From: Pseudomonadota bacterium | GTDB taxonomy: Bacteria; Desulfobacterota; SM23-61 | Assembly (NCBI GenBank): GCA_018819135.1 | Contig: JAHJQK010000042.1 | Coordinates: 1-60,978, forward strand | Length of the DNA stretch: 60,978 nt | Reading direction: 5' to 3' | In this document: piece after piece, positions 1 through 7,757 of the stretch | How positions within the stretch are numbered: the first letter of the stretch is position 1 | How the letters are laid out: every line of letters begins with the position of its first letter | Position numbers and translations under genes: made by a program | Notes under the pieces: generated by a model | The model's database searches: none | What the model saw: the letters and a program-made list of their open reading frames with translations, nothing else | What the model was told of the DNA's origin: nothing

Positions 1-1
1 T

Positions 2-1279
2 AAGACGGAAGTTTTCATGCTACCCTGCGCTGCTTCCTTCGAGAAGGAAGGCTCCATCACCAACTCCGGGCGGTGGATGCAATGGCGCTATAAAGCGGTT
101 AATCCTCCGGGGCAAGCCAAACCCGACCTGGACATTATCCACGAGCTGTTCATGGAAGTGCGCCACCTCTATAAGGAGAAAGGCGGTGTTTTCCCCGAAC
201 CCATTTTGAACCTCTCCTGGAACTACGGGCCAGCAGGGCCGGATGGTAAGATTAAACACCCTGACCCCCACTACGTGGCCAAAGAGATCAACGGTCATGC
301 GACCAAAGACATCGAAGTGGAAGATCCGAAGACCAAGGTAAAAACCGTTATTGCCAAGGCCGGGGAGCAGATGGGGAGCTTCGCATTACTCCAGGACGAT
401 GGCTCCACCGCCTCGGGCAACTGGCTCTATTGCGGCTCTTATACCGAGAAAGGAAATATGGCTGCCCGCAAAAGCAAGGCCGACCCCACGGGCATCGGGC
501 TTTATTCCGGATGGGCCTGGTGCTGGCCGGTGAATCGGCGGATCCTCTATAATCGCGCCTCGGTGAACTTGGAGGGGAAGCCGTGGAATCCCCAGCGAGC
601 CGTGATCTGGTGGAATGGATCCAAATGGCTGGGGGATGTTCCCGATGGAGGATCGCCTCCCGGAGCGATCTACCCCTTCATCATGAGACCAGAAGGACAC
701 AGCCTGATCTTCGGTCCAGGCCTGGCCGAAGGACCATTTCCCGAGCATTATGAGCCTTTGGAATGTCCTATAGAGAAGAACCTCATGTCCTCCCAGAAGT
801 TCAACCCCGCAGCCAAGCTTTTTGGTGAGGCAGGAATCGGGGCGGGCGCTGATAAATTTCTATCCTGCGACCCCAGGTTTCCTATCGTCTGCACGACGTA
901 CCGGGTTTCGGAACACTGGCAGACAGGGGTGATGACCCGTTGGATACCCTGGCTGGTCGAGCTGGAGCCCCAGATGTTTGTGGAACTTTCCAAAGAGTTG
1001 GCTAAAGAAAAGGGCATCAGCCCTGGAGATCGGGTGGTAGTGAAATCGGCCCGTGGCGAAGTCGATGCCAAGGCAATCGTCACCGGCCGTTTCAAACCCT
1101 TCAAGATCGCCGATCAGACCGTTCATCAGGTGGGCGTACCCTGGCATTTCGGATGGGTGACGCCGCCGGATGGAGGAGACAGCGCCAACCTGCTTACTCC
1201 CACGATCGGGGATGCCAACACCATGATTCCGGAGTCTAAGGCTTTCATGGTGAATGTCGAGAAGAAAGGGGGGAAGTGA
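2..1279 (+). CDS. fdhA: Formate dehydrogenase major (catalytic) subunit, C-terminal part
   Basis: This is the 3' end of the molybdo/tungsto-bis-MGD catalytic subunit of a membrane-anchored formate dehydrogenase, which oxidises formate on the periplasmic side. The open frame continues through the left edge of the window, so the ATG at 17 is internal. Visible are the family segment FEKEGSITNSGRWMQWRYKA near the start and the C-terminal molybdopterin-dinucleotide-binding beta-barrel (about residues 320-420, with SPGDRVVVKSARGEV). The active-site Cys/Sec and the N-terminal Fe-S cluster lie outside the window. It is followed one base later by the Fe-S subunit and then the cytochrome b subunit, the order of FdnGHI/FdoGHI. 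The subunit type is near certain; Sec versus Cys cannot be judged here. Confidence 0.95.
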   Translation, partial: KTEVFMLPCAASFEKEGSITNSGRWMQWRYKAVNPPGQAKPDLDIIHELFMEVRHLYKEKGGVFPEPILNLSWNYGPAGPDGKIKHPDPHYVAKEINGHATKDIEVEDPKTKVKTVIAKAGEQMGSFALLQDDGSTASGNWLYCGSYTEKGNMAARKSKADPTGIGLYSGWAWCWPVNRRILYNRASVNLEGKPWNPQRAVIWWNGSKWLGDVPDGGSPPGAIYPFIMRPEGHSLIFGPGLAEGPFPEHYEPLECPIEKNLMSSQKFNPAAKLFGEAGIGAGADKFLSCDPRFPIVCTTYRVSEHWQTGVMTRWIPWLVELEPQMFVELSKELAKEKGISPGDRVVVKSARGEVDAKAIVTGRFKPFKIADQTVHQVGVPWHFGWVTPPDGGDSANLLTPTIGDANTMIPESKAFMVNVEKKGGK

Positions 1280-1280
1280 G

Positions 1281-2057
1281 ATGGAAGAAAAAGTGATGCT
1301 CATCGACGTTTCCAAATGCACGGCCTGTCGGGGCTGCCAGGTGGCTTGCAAACAATGGAACAGGCTTCCGGCAGAAAAAACCCAGCAGCGGGGCACCCAT
1401 CAGAACCCCCCGGACCTGACTCCAACGACCTGGAACCTGATCCGCTATACCGAGCTTCCGACTAAGAACGGAGAGATGCGCTGGCTGTTCCGGAAAGACA
1501 ATTGCATGCACTGTACGGATCCGGCCTGCCAGAGGGCATGCCCGGTTCCCGGCTGCATCTTCAAGACGGCGGAAGGGGCCATCGTCATCGACCAAGAGAA
1601 GTGTATCGGCTGTGAGTACTGCGTGAATGTCTGTCCCTTTAAAATCCCGCAGTTTGACCCGGCAACCAAGAAGGTCTATAAATGCACGCTCTGCTGGGAC
1701 CGCATCAGCCAGGGCCAAATTCCGGCTTGCGCCAAGACCTGCGCCCCGGGGGCCGTGACTTTTGGTGCCAAAGATAAGATGATTGCCCAAGCGTATGCCC
1801 GCGCAAAAACTCTGGGCGGGGATGCCACGGTATACGGGGATAAGTTCGTCCAGGGAACGCATGTAGTCTACGTGCTACCGGAGAAGGTGCGCATGTACGA
1901 AAAAATGGTAGTCAACCCATCAATACCTGTTTCGGTTTATCTATGGAAAGACTTCCTCAAACCGCTTTCGGTTTTGGCCATCGGCGCCGCGTTGGTAGGA
2001 ACGTTCTTCCATTACATCATCAAGGGGCCCAAGCGCCCTGAAGAAGGGGGTGAGTGA
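1281..2057 (+). CDS. fdhB: Formate dehydrogenase iron-sulfur subunit
   Basis: This is the electron-transfer subunit carrying four [4Fe-4S] clusters between the catalytic subunit and the membrane cytochrome. Cysteine groups are CTACRGCQVAC, CMHCTDPACQRAC, CIGCEYCVNVC and CTLCWDRI...CAKTC. A single hydrophobic helix near the C terminus (PLSVLAIGAALVGTFFHYII) matches the membrane anchor of FdnH-type subunits. An upstream in-frame start at 1254 overlaps fdhA. The ATG at 1281 is chosen because AAGGGGGGAAG sits just before it and the protein then begins at the usual place for the family. Length 258 residues. The stop overlaps the region where fdhC begins, so the genes are probably translationally coupled. 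Confidence 0.95.
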   Translation: MEEKVMLIDVSKCTACRGCQVACKQWNRLPAEKTQQRGTHQNPPDLTPTTWNLIRYTELPTKNGEMRWLFRKDNCMHCTDPACQRACPVPGCIFKTAEGAIVIDQEKCIGCEYCVNVCPFKIPQFDPATKKVYKCTLCWDRISQGQIPACAKTCAPGAVTFGAKDKMIAQAYARAKTLGGDATVYGDKFVQGTHVVYVLPEKVRMYEKMVVNPSIPVSVYLWKDFLKPLSVLAIGAALVGTFFHYIIKGPKRPEEGGE

Positions 2058-2059
2058 AC

Positions 2060-2692
2060 ATGGCTAAACCAAAGAACTTAATCCTCAGTTCCACAGTTTT
2101 CGAAAGGGTGGTCCACTGGGTTCTGGCGGGGAGTTGCCTTTTCCTCTTCCTTACAGGCTTTGGATTGATGTTTCACTCCCTTTCTTTTATCGCCAATTTC
2201 TTTCCCGGCGGATTCTACGTCATGAAGCTGCTTCACAACATCGACGGGATCATCTTCGGCCTTGCCTTTCTCTTCGCCCTCGTGGCCTGGGGGAAGGATA
2301 CGTTGTATTTTGACGAAGAAGATAAAAAATGGTTCCGCGTTATGGGGGGCTATCTGTGGGAAGTGGAGAAAGTGCCCGAGGCCGGAAAGTTCAATGCCGG
2401 CCAAAAGCTTTTCTTTATGACCCTTTTCCTCTTCTGGTTCATCATGATGGGGACGGGAATTTTCATGTGGTTCCCGATCTTCCCCCCGGAGTTGACCCGT
2501 TGGCTTTATGCCTTGCACGCCCTCGGTACTGTTGTCCTGGGCGGGTTTTTGGTCATCCATTTTTACTTAGGGACCTACGGGAATCCGGGAACCTTCCAGG
2601 TTATGGGTCACGGATTCGTGACCAAGGGATGGGCGAAAAAGCACCGGGCCAAATGGCTAAGGGACGTAGAAGCCGGCAGACGGTCAGTTTAA
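2060..2692 (+). CDS. fdhC: Formate dehydrogenase cytochrome b556 (gamma) subunit
   Basis: This is the membrane diheme cytochrome b subunit that passes electrons from formate to the quinone pool. Four hydrophobic segments are visible (around residues 17-45, 60-80, 110-140 and 150-170). Candidate heme-ligand histidines lie in VVHWVL, LLHNIDG, ALHALG and VIHFYLG. The ATG at 2060 is preferred over GTG 2054 because the AAGGGGG ribosome site (2044-2050) is then about 9 nt away; GTG 2054 would overlap the fdhB stop. Length 210 residues, normal for the family. A rho-independent terminator follows at 2719, ending the fdhABC operon. Confidence 0.93.
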   Translation: MAKPKNLILSSTVFERVVHWVLAGSCLFLFLTGFGLMFHSLSFIANFFPGGFYVMKLLHNIDGIIFGLAFLFALVAWGKDTLYFDEEDKKWFRVMGGYLWEVEKVPEAGKFNAGQKLFFMTLFLFWFIMMGTGIFMWFPIFPPELTRWLYALHALGTVVLGGFLVIHFYLGTYGNPGTFQVMGHGFVTKGWAKKHRAKWLRDVEAGRRSV

Positions 2693-2718
2693 AAAAATTG
2701 AAATAAACCTGACGAGAG

Positions 2719-2753
2719 AGGCTTACTCTGAAGTTGAGGGTAAGCCTTTTTAT
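2719..2753 (+). terminator. Rho-independent terminator after fdhC
   Basis: AGGCTTAC (2719-2726) pairs with GTAAGCCT (2740-2747), followed by a T-rich tract. It lies 26 bases after the fdhC stop, where the operon should end. Confidence 0.85.
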
Positions 2754-2890
2754 TTCGGATTTCCGAGCGCTGATCAGCACCGATTGAGGATTTTAAAAAC
2801 CGCAATTTACCTTCCGCAATCCGCAATGGTCGGTTGTTTCTTCCTGGACTTTGCTAAGAGAAGTGACGTAAAATAATCATAAAAAATATT

Positions 2891-2991
2891 GGACGCAGAT
2901 TGACGCAGAGAAATGCAGATATAATTTTTTAAAAATTTGGCTCTTACGTCTTAAAGTCTTTAATCCTGATTATCTGCGTTCATCTGTGTCC
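2891..2991. repeat. Family B inverted repeat, copy B1
   Basis: The element begins GGACGCAGATTGACGCAGA and ends with the inverted form TCTGCGTTCATCTGTGTCC, with an AT-rich middle. It is one of ten copies in the window of an approximately 80-145 bp intergenic element with GGAC(A/G)CAGAT termini. It sits between the fdhC terminator and fdhE. Upstream, 2765-2830 also carries short GCGGAATGCGGA-type repeats; no gene is seen in 2693-3008. Confidence 0.8.
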
Positions 2992-3008
2992 CAGAAGGAT
3001 ATTGTTTT

Positions 3009-3857
3009 ATGGATACGGGTTTGCAAAAGCTCCGCCAGCAAAAGGAAAAAATGCCCAATTACCGTGAAGTTTTGGAGTTGGCCGAGAGACTTATAACCTT
3101 GAAGCAGCAAACGAAGAAGCAATGGGCTTTTTTACCAAGCTCCATGGATCCCATTAAACTGCGAATCCATATTCAGGAGGGATTTCCTTACTTGCGGCCA
3201 GACGAAATCCCCCTGAATCCAGCTCAAATTCAGGGATATTTTCAATCCCTTTTGGGAATTCTTAAGGAACAAAATCCCAAAAAATACGAGGCTTTAAGGA
3301 ACTCCATCACCGCAAAGGGTTTTGAGCTTGCATCCTTTTTAAAGCGTTTTCTGGAAGAACGCCTGACCGAAGATCGCCTTGGGAAAGAAATGGGCAAAGA
3401 AGGAAGCCTGTTGTTTTTTTTCGTTCTCCAATCCCTTAAACCGGCCTTCGAAATTCATGCGGAATACTGGCGGAAGGAGCAGAAAGAATTTTTCTGGGCT
3501 CAGGGGTATTGCCCCTTTTGCGGCGGATATCCGGGCATGGGGGAAATCCGGGAAGAGGGAAAACGGATCCTTCATTGCCCGCTCTGCGCCACGGAATGGG
3601 ATTTTCCCCGCCTGCAATGCCCGTACTGCCTGAATGAGGACCAGGAGAAACTCACCTATTTCCAGGTGGAAGGAGAAGCGGGTTATCGAGTAGACATTTG
3701 TCTATTGTGCCGGCGTTATCTCAAGACCGTTGATGTCCGGGAAAGGGTAGAGGACCCGAATTGGGAAGTTGAAGATTACCTGACCCTGCACTTAGACCAT
3801 TTGGCCCAGGAGGAAGGGTATACCCGCCCGGAAGGGCTTTTTGTTGAAGTCCGGTAA
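3009..3857 (+). CDS. fdhE: Formate dehydrogenase accessory protein FdhE
   Basis: FdhE is a cytoplasmic factor needed for maturation or assembly of respiratory formate dehydrogenases. It binds metal through conserved Cys pairs. Four CxxC motifs are visible: CPFC (about residue 170), CPLC (about 191), CPYC (about 205) and CLLC (about 232), as in FdhE rubredoxin-like domains. Length 282 residues is within the family range. It lies 316 bp after fdhC behind a terminator and a B-type repeat, so it probably has its own promoter. Its position beside fdhABC supports the assignment. Confidence 0.9.
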   Translation: MDTGLQKLRQQKEKMPNYREVLELAERLITLKQQTKKQWAFLPSSMDPIKLRIHIQEGFPYLRPDEIPLNPAQIQGYFQSLLGILKEQNPKKYEALRNSITAKGFELASFLKRFLEERLTEDRLGKEMGKEGSLLFFFVLQSLKPAFEIHAEYWRKEQKEFFWAQGYCPFCGGYPGMGEIREEGKRILHCPLCATEWDFPRLQCPYCLNEDQEKLTYFQVEGEAGYRVDICLLCRRYLKTVDVRERVEDPNWEVEDYLTLHLDHLAQEEGYTRPEGLFVEVR

Positions 3858-3888
3858 TATTAATTGCGGAATGCGGATTGGGGAGTGC

Positions 3889-4035
3889 GCCCTGAACCAT
3901 GTAAGGTTCAGGGCTGCCCTGCACTCCATGTAGTGCAGGGCGGAATTCGGAATGTAGGGGCGCGCGGCGCGCGCCCTTACGTGGGCCAGTCTTTTACTCC
4001 GAACTCTGTACGGGCACGCCGCCGCGTGCCCCTAC
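3889..4035. repeat. Row of four perfect or near-perfect hairpins between fdhE and hypB
   Basis: Four consecutive inverted repeats fill this spacer. GCCCTGAACC/GGTTCAGGGC is at 3889-3914, GCCCTGCACT/AGTGCAGGGC at 3916-3941, GTAGGGGCGCGC/GCGCGCCCTTAC at 3954-3980, and GTACGGGCACGC/GCGTGCCCCTAC at 4008-4035. None is followed by a T run, so they are not classical terminators. Hairpin 4 resembles the palindrome at 46417. They may be mobile palindromic repeats or mRNA-stability elements. Confidence 0.85.
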
Positions 4036-4067
4036 AGACACTGAACTCTTATTTGTAGGGGGAATTT

Positions 4068-4721
4068 TTGAAGATCTCTGTCGTTAAAAATATTATGGAA
4101 GCCAACCAGCGGATCGCTGAAGAAAACCGTCGGCGATTCTCTGAAAAGAAGCTGCTGGTCATCAATCTTATGAGTTCTCCCGGAGCCGGCAAGACTTCTC
4201 TTCTGGAGAAGACCATCCAATCGATGAAAGCGGATTTCCGCGTCGGGGTGGTAGAAGGGGATATCCAGTCTACCTATGATGCTGAACGGATCGGTCAGAC
4301 CGGAGTCCCGGTGGTTCAGATCAACACCGGAGGAGCCTGCCATCTTGACAGCAATATGGTCCAGGAAGCCCTGAAAGGTTTAGACCTTACCCAGATGGAC
4401 CTTCTTTTTATCGAGAACGTGGGTAACCTCGTCTGTCCGGCTGAGTTCAAACTGGGAGAGGATTTCAAGGCCATGATCCTGAGCGTAGCCGAGGGGGATG
4501 ATAAACCTTTGAAATACCCCCTGATGTTCCATGAGTCCAGGGTCCTGCTGATCAATAAAATAGACCTTCTGCCTTTTTGCGATTGTGATCCGGACCTGAT
4601 TGAAGAAAGAGCCTTGAAGATCAACCCCCAACTGACCATTTTTCGGGTTTCTTGCCGTACCGGAGAGGGCTTGGATCGCTGGGCAGACTGGTTAAGAAAC
4701 CAGGTCAAGCAACGGAAGTAA
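4068..4721 (+). CDS. hypB: Hydrogenase nickel incorporation GTPase HypB
   Basis: HypB is a SIMIBI-class GTPase that helps load nickel into [NiFe] hydrogenase. The P-loop SPGAGKTS is at residues 37-44. Conserved Cys/His residues of the metal/dimer site are seen in GGACHLDSNMV, and a second Cys in NVGNLVCPAEF. The chain starts with TTG (4068), supported by TAGGGGG just upstream; no ATG fits. The N-terminal His-rich or CxxCGC extension of some HypB proteins is absent. HypA and hydrogenase genes are not in the window, so HypB here stands alone next to formate dehydrogenase genes. Length 217 residues is normal. Confidence 0.93.
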   Translation: MKISVVKNIMEANQRIAEENRRRFSEKKLLVINLMSSPGAGKTSLLEKTIQSMKADFRVGVVEGDIQSTYDAERIGQTGVPVVQINTGGACHLDSNMVQEALKGLDLTQMDLLFIENVGNLVCPAEFKLGEDFKAMILSVAEGDDKPLKYPLMFHESRVLLINKIDLLPFCDCDPDLIEERALKINPQLTIFRVSCRTGEGLDRWADWLRNQVKQRK

Positions 4722-4933
4722 AAGGGTCCCGGGGGTATACTTCCTGCTCCACAATTCCGCAACTCTAACCCTCTGAGGGAATGATGAGAGCGCCTGGTCT
4801 CCATCTGCCCTGAAGAGCATCTTCATTAGAGCGAAGATAACCACGCCTCAAGTTCTTGCCCAGTGGTCTGTGAATATATCCAGAGGCTCTGAAGCTATCC
4901 ACTGGCGGGAGAAATAAAGGGAGGAGGTTTTCC

Positions 4934-5923
4934 ATGAAACGAATTTACTTTACGATAATTTTTGCCGTTTTCATGGCCTTCAGCGTTCCTGCATCTGCCG
5001 CAAAGGCCGCAGAGGATGTACTCAAAGCAATTGTTAAGATACGGTCGATTATTCCAAAAGACGCCCACACAGCCAAGTCGCTAGGTACAGAACGGGAAGG
5101 GAATGGCGTGGTTATTGATTCCAAGGGGCACATTCTCACCACGGGCTACCTCATCATCGAAGCCGAGAGCATCGAAGTATTTGGGCCAGAAGGCAAGAAA
5201 ATTAACGCCACTTTTGTCGGTTACGACCATAGCACCGGCTTCGGTCTCTTACGAACTGACAAGCCTCTGAGCGTGGAGCCCATGAAGCTGGGTCAATCCT
5301 CCGAGGTCCAAGAAGGAGACCCAGTTTTAGTAGCGGGCTATGGAGGTGCAGACTCGGGAATAAGGGCCCAGGTCATCTCCCGCCAGGAGTTTACAGGCTA
5401 CTGGGAATATATTCTCGAAGATGCCATATTTACTTACCCGCCTCATGCTAATTTTGGCGGAACAGCGCTGATCGGGCGCGACGGTCGACTCCTGGGAATT
5501 GGGTCTCTTTTCACGCAGTTCATGATGCAGGGATTTGGTTTAATTCCTTGTAATGTGTTTATTCCTATCGACCGCCTCCATCCGATCTTGGATGACCTGG
5601 TGAACACAGGCCGTTCCCGTCAGGCGCCCAGACCTTGGTTGGGTATTAATGCGGAAGAGTCCCACGGACGCGTTTTTATCACCCGGGTCACACCCGGAGG
5701 TCCAGCTGAACGCGCGGGCCTGCAACCGGGTAACCTTATTCTCACCGTGCAAGGAAAAGCCGTGAGTGGACTTGCTGATTTTTACCGTAAGGTTTGGGCA
5801 CTGGGCCAGGCAGGTGTTGATGTTCCTCTCAGCGTTCTCCAAGGAATCCAGATCCGTGACATCACCGTGCACTCTGCCGACCGTTACCAATTGCTCATGC
5901 TGAAAGCCAGAAAACTCATATAA
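4934..5923 (+). CDS. HtrA/DegP-like protein with PDZ domain, catalytic triad lost
   Basis: The protein begins with a Sec signal peptide (about residues 1-28, ending SASA-AKA), followed by a trypsin-like beta-barrel (about 30-215) and a PDZ domain (about 225-305, with GPAERAGLQPGNLIL). By alignment with the usual HtrA motifs, the catalytic His (in TNNHVV) is Tyr72 in ILTTGYLI, the Asp (in TDIAVL) is Gly102 in STGFGLL, and the Ser (in GNSGGP) is Phe174 in ANFGGT. All three residues are replaced, so it is probably a non-proteolytic periplasmic binding or scaffold protein. GGGAGGAGG just upstream supports the ATG. Length 329 residues. The role is unknown. Confidence 0.85.
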   Translation: MKRIYFTIIFAVFMAFSVPASAAKAAEDVLKAIVKIRSIIPKDAHTAKSLGTEREGNGVVIDSKGHILTTGYLIIEAESIEVFGPEGKKINATFVGYDHSTGFGLLRTDKPLSVEPMKLGQSSEVQEGDPVLVAGYGGADSGIRAQVISRQEFTGYWEYILEDAIFTYPPHANFGGTALIGRDGRLLGIGSLFTQFMMQGFGLIPCNVFIPIDRLHPILDDLVNTGRSRQAPRPWLGINAEESHGRVFITRVTPGGPAERAGLQPGNLILTVQGKAVSGLADFYRKVWALGQAGVDVPLSVLQGIQIRDITVHSADRYQLLMLKARKLI

Positions 5924-5957
5924 ACAAAAAAGCCGCTAAGCAAGCGGCTTTTTTGTT
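5924..5957. terminator. Bidirectional rho-independent terminator
   Basis: AAAAAAGCCGCT pairs with AGCGGCTTTTTT around a short TAAGCA loop. It lies directly after the HtrA-like stop codon and just beyond the 3' end of the opposing tRNA-Leu, so it can serve both strands. Confidence 0.88.
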
Positions 5958-5959
5958 TC

Positions 5960-6046
5960 TGGTGCCGAAGGCGGGACTCGAACCCGCACGAGCGAAGCTC
6001 GCCACCCCCTCAAGATGGTGTGTCTACCAGATTCCACCACTTCGGC
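5960..6046 (-). tRNA. tRNA-Leu (anticodon GAG)
   Basis: The minus strand folds as a class II tRNA. The acceptor stem is GCCGAAG/CTTCGGC, the anticodon stem CCATC/GGTGG encloses loop TTGAGGG with anticodon GAG, the long variable arm is GGCGAGC.TTC.GCTCG, and the T loop is GGTTCGAGTCC. CCA is encoded (5960-5962). Confidence 0.95.
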
Positions 6047-6069
6047 ATTGATGCGTTCCAAATTTCATA

Positions 6070-6155
6070 GGACGCAGATTTATGCAGATAACCCCAGAAA
6101 CAAAAAAGACGCTATGCGCATAGCGCTAAGCAACTTTCTGTGTACATCCGCGTCC
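6070..6155. repeat. Family B inverted repeat, copy B2
   Basis: GGACGCAGATTTATGCAGATA opens and TCTGTGTACATCCGCGTCC closes the element. The middle contains the palindromic stretch GACGCTATGCGCATAGCGCT shared with copies B4 and B8. Confidence 0.8.
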
Positions 6156-6189
6156 AAAAAGGAATTTAAATTATTCCGCCGATCTTTAT

Positions 6190-6558
6190 TCATTTGGCAG
6201 CAGGTTGCAGAGGCTTCGCCGGCTCAGGCTGAGCCGGGGCGATCGGGACCCCCTTCTCCACCGGCGTGGGTGGCGGCGGAGGAACCGTTTTCTGTGGTCG
6301 GCTTTCTTTCATGATGGAAGCACCGGTCTTATGGCTGGAGAAGTAGGCCAGCCCGATGGAAGTGATCATGAAAATAATGGCTACTCCGGTAGTGATCTTG
6401 GTCAAAAAACCACCCGGACCTGCTGAACCAAACAAGGTTTGACTTGATCCTCCTCCAAAAGCCGCTCCAATATCCGCACCCTTACTGGTCTGGAGTAAAA
6501 CAATCAAAATTAAAAGAAGACAAATCACAATATGGATGATCGAAATGGCCAGCGTCAT
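6190..6558 (-). CDS. secG: Preprotein translocase subunit SecG
   Basis: SecG is the small membrane subunit of the SecYEG channel. Two hydrophobic helices (about residues 3-21 and 55-75) flank the conserved cytoplasmic loop with GGGSSQTLFGSAG. A proline/alanine-rich tail (PPPPPTPVEKG onwards) extends the chain to 122 residues, a little longer than the minimal SecG; such tails vary among deltaproteobacteria. It lies downstream of tpiA and pgk on the same strand, the common pgk-tpiA-secG order, and may be cotranscribed with them. Confidence 0.93.
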   Translation of the reverse strand: MTLAISIIHIVICLLLILIVLLQTSKGADIGAAFGGGSSQTLFGSAGPGGFLTKITTGVAIIFMITSIGLAYFSSHKTGASIMKESRPQKTVPPPPPTPVEKGVPIAPAQPEPAKPLQPAAK

Positions 6559-6688
6559 GCCCCTATGGCCTCCTCTCTATTTTTCTAAAATTTTATATCA
6601 TATTTTTCGCCAAAAGGCTATTTTTTTTGGTCTATCTGGTCTATTGGGTCACTGGGTCCTTCAGTCATCAGGCTATGGGGGGAAAGGG

Positions 6689-7465
6689 TTATTTTTTCTT
6701 CGTCCTGGCTCCCTGGACAATTTCAACAAAAAATTGCACATCCAGGCTGGCCCCTCCTACCAGAGCCCCGTCCACATCCTCCATGGCCATGAGCTCGGCC
6801 GAGTTATCGGGCTTTACGCTACCGCCGTAGAGAATACGCACTCCTTGAGCCATTGCCGGGGAAAATAATTCTCTTAATAGTTTACGCAGGAAGGCCTGGA
6901 TTTCCTGAGCCTGTTGCGGCGTGGCTGTCTGGCCCGTACCGATGGCCCACACGGGCTCGTAAGCGATTATCAGATCCGCAGGGTTTTTCACCCCCAAATC
7001 CTTCAACCCCTCGCGGGTCTGCCTTTCCACCACGGAAAAAGCCAACCCTCCTTGCCGCTCCTTTAATGACTCCCCCAGGCAAAGGATGGGGATCAAGCCT
7101 GCTTTCATCAGAGCGGCTGCTTTCTTATTAACGGATTCATCATTTTCGCCAAAATACTGTCGCCGTTCAGAATGGCCGATGACGGCATAACGGCAGCCGG
7201 CATCCGCGAGCAGGGGGGGAGAAATCTCTCCCGTGAAAGCCCCGCTTTCGGCCCAAAATACGTCTTGGGCCGCGACAGCAATGGTTGAACCCAGGAAAGC
7301 TTCAGCCGCAGCTGCCAAAGCGGTAAAGGGCGGAGCCACAGCCACTTCCACCGGCCCATTCTTTTGGGCGGTTAATTCGTTTTTAAGACGCAGGCAAAAA
7401 TCTTTTGTTTCCTTAATGGTTTTATTCATTTTCCAGTTGCCCACGATCAAAGGGGTGCGAGACAT
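6689..7465 (-). CDS. tpiA: Triosephosphate isomerase
   Basis: This enzyme interconverts dihydroxyacetone phosphate and glyceraldehyde 3-phosphate. Motifs are GNWKMNK near the N terminus, the catalytic His in VIGHSERRQYF, the catalytic Glu in AYEPVWAIGTG, and the phosphate-binding LYGGSVKP. The ATG at 7465 is chosen because AAGGAGCTGA stands just upstream and family homology begins there; the longer frame to 7540 is read through a repeat (CGCAGAGAACGCGG-type) and is not real. Length 258 residues. It sits between pgk and secG, so glycolytic or gluconeogenic genes are grouped here. Confidence 0.95.
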   Translation of the reverse strand: MSRTPLIVGNWKMNKTIKETKDFCLRLKNELTAQKNGPVEVAVAPPFTALAAAAEAFLGSTIAVAAQDVFWAESGAFTGEISPPLLADAGCRYAVIGHSERRQYFGENDESVNKKAAALMKAGLIPILCLGESLKERQGGLAFSVVERQTREGLKDLGVKNPADLIIAYEPVWAIGTGQTATPQQAQEIQAFLRKLLRELFSPAMAQGVRILYGGSVKPDNSAELMAMEDVDGALVGGASLDVQFFVEIVQGARTKKK

Positions 7466-7623
7466 AATTTTCAGCTCCTTAAAAATATTCACCGCAGAGA
7501 ACGCGGAGAACGCCGAGAAAAAATTCAAATTGAAAATCAAAGATGAAAAATCAAAATCCAGAAAAAGTGAATTGGGGCATTTACATTCCGGGTTATTATC
7601 TCTGCGTTCTTGGCCATCTCTGT

Positions 7624-7750
7624 AATACTAACATGCAAAACCTCAAAATTTTGTTAAGCAATCCCCCCCACCCTATCCCTCCCCTCGAGGGGGGAGGGTT
7701 GGGAGGGGGTGATTGCTTTTGGTTGCGGCTTTGCCGCGCTGTGGTGAAAT
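7624..7750. repeat. Family A GC-rich repeat, copy A1
   Basis: The core is a palindrome around CCCTCGAGGG flanked by CCACCCTATCCCTCC and GGGAGGGTTGGGAGGGGGTG, preceded by TTGTTAAGCAATCCC and followed by TTTTGGTTGCGGCTTTGCCG. There are six copies in the window. This copy is in the orientation of A5 and A6. Preceding bases 7488-7520 carry the arm of another repeat (family D, ACCGCAGAGAACGCGG). The tpiA-pgk spacer has no other gene. Confidence 0.85.
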
Positions 7751-7757
7751 GTGTTTA

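Noticed and set aside
7466-7540. N-terminal extension of tpiA
   Set aside because: Read through repeat sequence (SAFSAFSAV), no homology; the ATG at 7465 has a proper ribosome site.
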